This document shows, piece by piece, positions 58,966-64,000 of a stretch of 64,000 nt of DNA. The stretch is from Apostichopus japonicus (Eukaryota; Echinodermata; Holothuroidea; Aspidochirotida; Stichopodidae): the NCBI RefSeq assembly GCF_037975245.1, contig NC_092583.1, positions 1,638,264-1,702,263 of the forward strand, given 5' to 3'. Both the position numbers and the translations under genes were made by a program. Below the pieces are notes generated by a model. The model saw nothing but the letters and a program-made list of their open reading frames with translations, did no database searches and had not been told where the DNA came from. Within the stretch, counting starts at the first letter, position 1. Each line of letters begins with the position of its first letter.

Positions 58966-59775
58966 GGTTATTATAGCTCATTGATATCGCCTTACGTCAT
59001 TTGCCCTGCTATCAGGGTTGTGCCATTTACGAAAGGAAAGAAGGTTTTAATACTCTCGTTTCCTTTTCGTCGGAGCGTGGGTGGGGCAAGGGGGCTGTGA
59101 GTTGGACTGGAGGTTGTAAAAGAGGAGAAGGGGGGAATGGACCTCCTCTCGTGGGATTTACGCGGGTCAAATTCTTCAGAATTTTCCAGATATTTATCAG
59201 CAAAGTTTGAATCTCAGGTTTTCAGGGTGCCTGAGAAAATGTTTTAGAATGTTTCGTCTAGCCTTTTTCCTAGATCCCACGTACCTCTTCATCGATAGCA
59301 TACGTCTTAAAACTGTCATAGTTAATTCTCACGTTGAAGACGTTATCAATCTGTTTGTTTGTTTGTTTGTTTTTAAAGGGTGTCTTTAGGCAGAAAATTC
59401 ATTTTGATATGTTTGTAGACCACTAGCCAATCACTGCTTCGAGTCCAGATTGTGTGTTTCTAGACCACTTTTAGTGTTTGAGAAATTACCCTTTAAAATA
59501 GCTAAGGTACAACAATTAAAGTGGCTGAACTATACAGCCTAATAAACACGGACTATATTATTTAGGTCATATGCGGCACAAAAACTCAATGGCAATCATA
59601 AGACTTCAAATGACATGTTAGTTCCAACGAAGTTTCAAAGAGAAATGGTATCTTGAAAGTCACCACAGGGTAACTCTATTGTTTATATACTATTTTTGGA
59701 TTACCATTAACATTTAGACTTATACTGAGGATCTGACGTCGTCATCAGACAAAGGCCTTTAAAGGAGCATTCCAG
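58966..59775 (+). other. distal 3' flank of gene B
   Basis: Matches 10558-11385. A candidate AATAAA is at 59541-59546, the same position relative to the gene as in copy A. Confidence 0.55.
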
Positions 59776-60052
59776 CGATTTAAAATCTCTTAAAAAATGT
59801 GAATATCTAGCAACATAGAACAGCTAAAGACACATTACTAACAAAATCTTTTTCCTTGGACTATAACATATCAAGACTAAATTCTAGCGAAAGTCAGCCT
59901 TTAAGTTCCTATCGTTCGAATGAACTCCTCATAATGTGCACTCCCCTCCCCACCCCCACCACAGAAAAAAAGTTGGGTTACAAGTACTTATTGCAATATG
60001 TTACTAACCCTATAATACAACCCTACCCCTCCGTTGGGTACCGTTACTGCTG
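59776..60052. mobile_element. about 277-bp insertion specific to copy B
   Basis: Gene A reads GGAGCATTCCACCACGTAAA (11391-11410) without a break; copy B has this extra sequence between ATTCCA and TCCACCACG. Ends look like AGCGATTTAAAAT and TACTGCTGG. A 3-4 bp flank repeat (TCCA) is possible but weak. Family unknown. Confidence 0.6.
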
Positions 60053-60089
60053 GTCCACCACGTAAAATGTGATAACGTATAGTTAATGC

Positions 60090-60210
60090 TATGATTATGA
60101 TTATTATTATTATTAGTAGTAGTAGTAGTATTAGTATTAGTATTATTATTGTTATTATTACCACCATTATTATTAGTAATTGGAGTAGTAGTATTGTTAT
60201 TATTATTGTT
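60090..60210. repeat. ATT/AGT triplet microsatellite
   Basis: Runs of ATT and AGT. Absent or minimal at the matching site in copy A (about 11415). Confidence 0.95.
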
Positions 60211-60592
60211 CATTTATTCAGTTATTGTTTTTTTGTGTTGTTTAGTTATTTACTTATTTGTTTCTATGCTTGCTTCCTTGCTTGTTTGCTTGCTTGTGTG
60301 TGATTTCATCATTTGTTGAAACCTTTAGCCTTTGACAAAAGAATTTTTGTATGCTAATTTTTTTTCGGTATACAAGCATGTGAACGTTGACAAGGACGGT
60401 GTTATTTGAAGGAACAATTAACATTTAAGGTGTGCAAAAAAAAACCTTTCATGTTTTTGTGACAACAGAATTGAATTCAAGTTCGGTAATTCACGGTCAT
60501 TTGCGATTTTTCACTTTTTTATATTTTTGTTTACGTTTTATATCACTCAGAATAAATTTGAACCTAGCAGCCCATATTGCCACAGTTCTCAG

Positions 60593-60634
<42 letters not shown>

Positions 60635-61112
60635 AATACGACTTATAATGCGCACACACCACTCAAAGAATGTTCATGGCGCAATTGACAATGAGAAATG
60701 ATACAAATAATACAGAATAATACAAAACAATGACAGAAGAAAAACTTAATGGTATAAGATCATATAAAAGCTTTTGTCATTAAGTGGGATTTGATGCTCT
60801 TCTTAAAGTTAGAGAGAGTAGATGCTTGTCTGATTTTTTAGGGGAGTTGGTTCCATAAGCGAGGGGCAGAAACAATAAATGACCTACCCCCCCCCCTCCC
60901 CCCCAAGAATGTTTGGACTTAATTTCAGATAATAAAAATTGAGAGCTGGATCTTAGATTACGAGAGGGGACATAAATATGTAATAAGTCAGAAATATACA
61001 TTGGACCATATCCTTTAGGTGATTTATAAACAATAAGGAGATTTTATACATAATACGATATTTTACAGGTAGCCAGTGCAGGTTTTTTAAGACAGGGTGG
61101 ATATGACAATGC
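60593..61112 (-). mobile_element. 5'-truncated non-LTR retrotransposon, copy B only
   Basis: On the minus strand, 61001-60780 encodes the C-terminal tail of an ORF2 protein: YVPSRNLRSSSQFLL, then LAYGTNSPKKSDK and LLSLTLRRA, matching the familiar Y-PSR-LRS...APxLWNxLP...SLxxFKxxLK pattern of CR1/L2-like elements, with a frame disruption at the C tract. The 3' end is an (ATT)n tail (60596-60640 on the complement). Copy A has CTCAGAATGTGTTAGTATAT uninterrupted at about 11764, the empty site. Confidence 0.75.
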
Positions 61113-61249
61113 TTATGTGTTAGTATATGTTACCTTTTGCTTATTTTTTGCCAATTTTTGTGTCGATAGAGATTTTTTCTGCTTCTTAATATGATATTTA
61201 AGGCTGTTTGTTTATTGCTTTTTAAGTTTCACATCAGTGTACACATGTA

Positions 61250-61680
61250 TATAAGTGAGTGTTCACACATCAAATGAGTGTTCACCAATATATCGAAGAT
61301 TCACAGGCTAATGCATATATAATGAGTGTTCACACAAATACAAAATGTACACACACATAGATAATGAGTGTTCACACATAAAATAAGTGTTCACACATAC
61401 ATCGATTATTCACAGGCTAATGCATATATAATGCATATATAATGAGTGTTCACACAGGTAATAGGTGTACACACATATAGATAATGAGTGTTCACACATA
61501 AAATGAGTGTTCACCGATATATCGATTATTCACAGGCTAATGCATATATAATGAGTGTTCTTACAAATAATAGGTGTACACACATGATAATGAGTGTTCA
61601 CACATAAAATGAGTGTTCACAAACATATCGATTATTGACTTTTAAAATCATACTGTTCACCCCTACAAATGAGTGTTCAC
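61250..61680. repeat. GAGTGTTCACAC tandem array, expanded copy
   Basis: At least eight AATGAGTGTTCACAC units in three alternating contexts (CGATATATCGATTATTCACA, AGGTGTACACACATATAG, GCTAATGCATATATAATGAG). Copy A has about four. Confidence 0.85.
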
Positions 61681-61989
61681 AAATCAATCTTTAATTCATG
61701 TGCTTACGTATAGAATGGTTATGGGTCATAACTGCTGTTCATATGAAAACTATGCTTTCGCATATATAAGCTTTCAGACAAGTTATATTTGCAAAGCCCA
61801 TTCCATTAATTAACATTTTTTTAATTTACGAATTGTATAGTCAAAGCGTAATTAACGCTTTTTTTTAATATCTATTGCAATTCAATATTGAGACTAGGAA
61901 ATACATTTTTGGCAATATCATGTACCTTGTTCTGATTTTCTTGTTCCATTTATCTAAGATTTCTTCACAAAAAAAAACCCGTTTCAATA
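61681..61989. other. short junction between blocks Y and Z in copy B
   Basis: About 300 bp of AT-rich DNA occupy the place where copy A has about 28.7 kb. Confidence 0.6.
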
Positions 61990-64000
61990 CACCGAAAATA
62001 GAAATTAATTTATGAGAGTGCAGGATTATTAAAATGATAACTCTTATCAATAAAACATATTGACCACCTTGTTATATACATTATTTAATATTTCTGTCAA
62101 TTTCTGTCAGTGATTTACTTGATTTCACGATCAACTCTACATCTTTCCTAACTATATTACTGGATATTCTCAGTGCCCACTGTAGGCGCGTAGCGAGGAA
62201 GTTGCCAAGGGAGGGGCGAAGCCTGTAGACAAACTATCTAAGCGTAGAATAAAATTTTGGCCGAAAGTGCCTCCCAGATGGCTGGAAATGGCACTTCCCA
62301 GGCCTTGTAAGTTGCATCTAAGCATTTTCTACTTTGAAATTACTAGCGATATCATAAAAAATATGCTCAAGGGGGTGGCGGTCGCCCCTTCGCCCCCCCC
62401 CCCCTTGGCTATGTGCCTGGCCCGCTCGAGGTAGAATCTCATCATTCTGAGAACTGAGTTACTTTGGGTTTATTTGCTTTCGAAATATTTAAGATATTTA
62501 AATCTCACAACAATATATATATTTCATCGAGATGACTATTCAAGCATCATTTCTAACAATGAAGGAAAAGTTGAAAATTTCCAAATTCTCCAGTACTTGT
62601 TTTTAATATTCATTTATAATAGGTTAGAAAAAATAGGTTACTTAGTGGAAGCCATAATTACAAGCTCATTAACCATCACTTGAGGATAGAACTCTTAAAG
62701 GGATGTGGTTGGTGGTTACGAAGAGCATTTTATAGTTTTATCGACTCCTATATAGAATCACGCAGAGACCAGTTAAATCAGGTTACCATGCAAAATTAGA
62801 GGGCAGCATGTTTTTTATTTAAACCTTCTGCAAAGTATAAGAAATAAGTAGTACAGATCAAAACTAGAAAAATACTGAGTGATACTAGAAAGAAAAAAAA
62901 CAGCTTATCTAAGACAAGTCAAGTGAAGAGATATCAATATATATGTGGAAAAGTAATAAAACAAGAAATTCATACGAAATTCACAATGAAGAACTAACGT
63001 GACAACAAGTACATGAGAACATAAGTATACACATGGGAATATACAAATACATAGGCCTATACAGAAAAGTAATTTATTCACTCAATTTATTCAATATATT
63101 AATAACGTCACAAAATATGTATATGCATGGATGTATATGTGTGTATATCAAGATCCATCATATACATTACAACTACTTGTTTAATCTGAAATGTTATCAA
63201 ACGTCCAACCGGGTCTGTCACTGACCGCTGCAGTGCTGCAATGCGCGTATAAAGGACGTGTTGACAATATGCTTATACCATATAGCTATAGGCTATACGT
63301 TAGGACGGGTTGGCAATATACTTATACTAGCTAGACTATAAGTTAGGACGGGTTGGCTATAAGCTTATACTAGCTAGGCTATAAGTTAATTAGTACGGGT
63401 TGGCTATAAGATTATACTAGGTAGGCTATAAGTTAGGACGGGTTGGGAATGGCTGTAAGCCATATCTGAGGATATCATAGCTCGACGCAACATTTAGCTG
63501 CAGCATTCCACAAGAGATGCCTTTATTCGTTCTTATCCTCCATTATAATCACCATCGTAGTAATGGGCTTGAAGCATTACGAAGATTACAACCGTAACTG
63601 CAAAGACATTTAAGCCTGACATCTCTCCATTATCTTAAACACCCTATGCTTATTCCATCACACAAAGAGCTTACGGATTATATGGAGTTCAACTCCCATG
63701 TCGAAGTGTGTGTAAACAGCTATGCAAGAAGAAGTCTAAAGAAAGTTTCACATCCAGTCTCTTTCCAAAGGCGTGGAAGAGAGTATGGCTGTGTATACAA
63801 GCGACCTACATAAATGAAATGGAAAGCCTGAGAATATTGAATGTAGGAACCTACATTGTCCATTATAACTTTAATATTTTATGTTAATTTGTTGTTGTTT
63901 TTGGAGAAGTCGATTGGTCTAGAGAAACATGGAAGAAACGTGGACTATAATTAAAAAAAGAAGTAAGTGCTACTCTCTTCTCATTTCTTCTTTTTCGAAA
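61990..64000. repeat. segmental duplication block Z, copy B
   Basis: Matches 40751-42740 and runs to the window end. The GGCTATAAG/GGACGGGTTGG minisatellite (63285-63450) has more units here than in copy A. Confidence 0.88.
62183..62419. mobile_element. hAT-like MITE in block Z, copy B
   Basis: Same insertion as 40941-41194 with shorter G/C tracts; ends TAGGCGCGTAGC and GGCTATGTGCCTG. Confidence 0.65.

Noticed and set aside
58416..59100. Long ORFs of Met-Tyr-Val-Cys and Ile-His-Thr-Tyr repeats on both strands
   Set aside because: They are every-frame translations of the CATA microsatellite, with no codon structure.

Overview
This looks like AT-rich, repeat-dense nuclear DNA from a marine invertebrate. 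An echinoderm or another invertebrate deuterostome is the best guess, from intron-containing sulfotransferase genes, tRNA-derived SINEs, microsatellite-tailed non-LTR retrotransposon fragments, hAT-like MITEs and a degenerate fragment resembling transposon-associated proteins. The species is not identified. There are no operons, rRNA genes, CRISPR arrays or prokaryotic signals.

Only two convincing protein-coding genes are present. Both are two-exon galactose-3-O-sulfotransferase (Gal3ST family) genes on the + strand: gene A (exons 8192-8340 and 9052-10117, 404 aa) and gene B (exons 52834-52982 and 57001-58069, 405 aa). They lie in two copies of a large segment whose blocks occur in the same order. 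Copy A has block X (2851-4878), block Y (6852-12080) and block Z (40751-about 42740). Copy B has X (44381-46690), Y (51717-about 61680) and Z (about 61990 to the window end). This is either a tandem segmental duplication or two diverged haplotypes placed in series by the assembler. Each copy acts as the empty-site control for insertions in the other: a solo LTR in A; in B a TTAA-targeting inverted-repeat element, a 1.95-kb compound insertion, a truncated non-LTR element and an expanded CATA microsatellite. About 28.7 kb (12081-40750) lies between Y and Z in A, against about 0.3 kb in B.

That A-only stretch is mostly mobile and repetitive DNA: a 52-bp minisatellite, a reverse-transcriptase fragment, a nearly 4-kb palindrome (16103-20081), hAT-like MITEs, tRNA-like SINEs, a GATATC-array element (26221-27176), a 276-bp tandem array, a 1.6-kb inverted repeat inserted inside a SINE (32698-34331), a 186-bp MITE (36578-36763) and a degenerate multi-exon gene fragment (37132-38490).

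Two signals stand out. First, four elements with unrelated interiors share termini beginning TATGG and ending CCATA and are flanked by 6-bp direct repeats; three of them carry interiors built from short, mostly palindromic motifs spaced exactly 21 bp apart. Second, tiny hairpins of 22-33 bp with ends like C(A/G)TGGAG...CTCCATG sit between exact 7-bp direct repeats at several unrelated sites, as expected of minimal transposed units. No transposase for either class was seen in the window.
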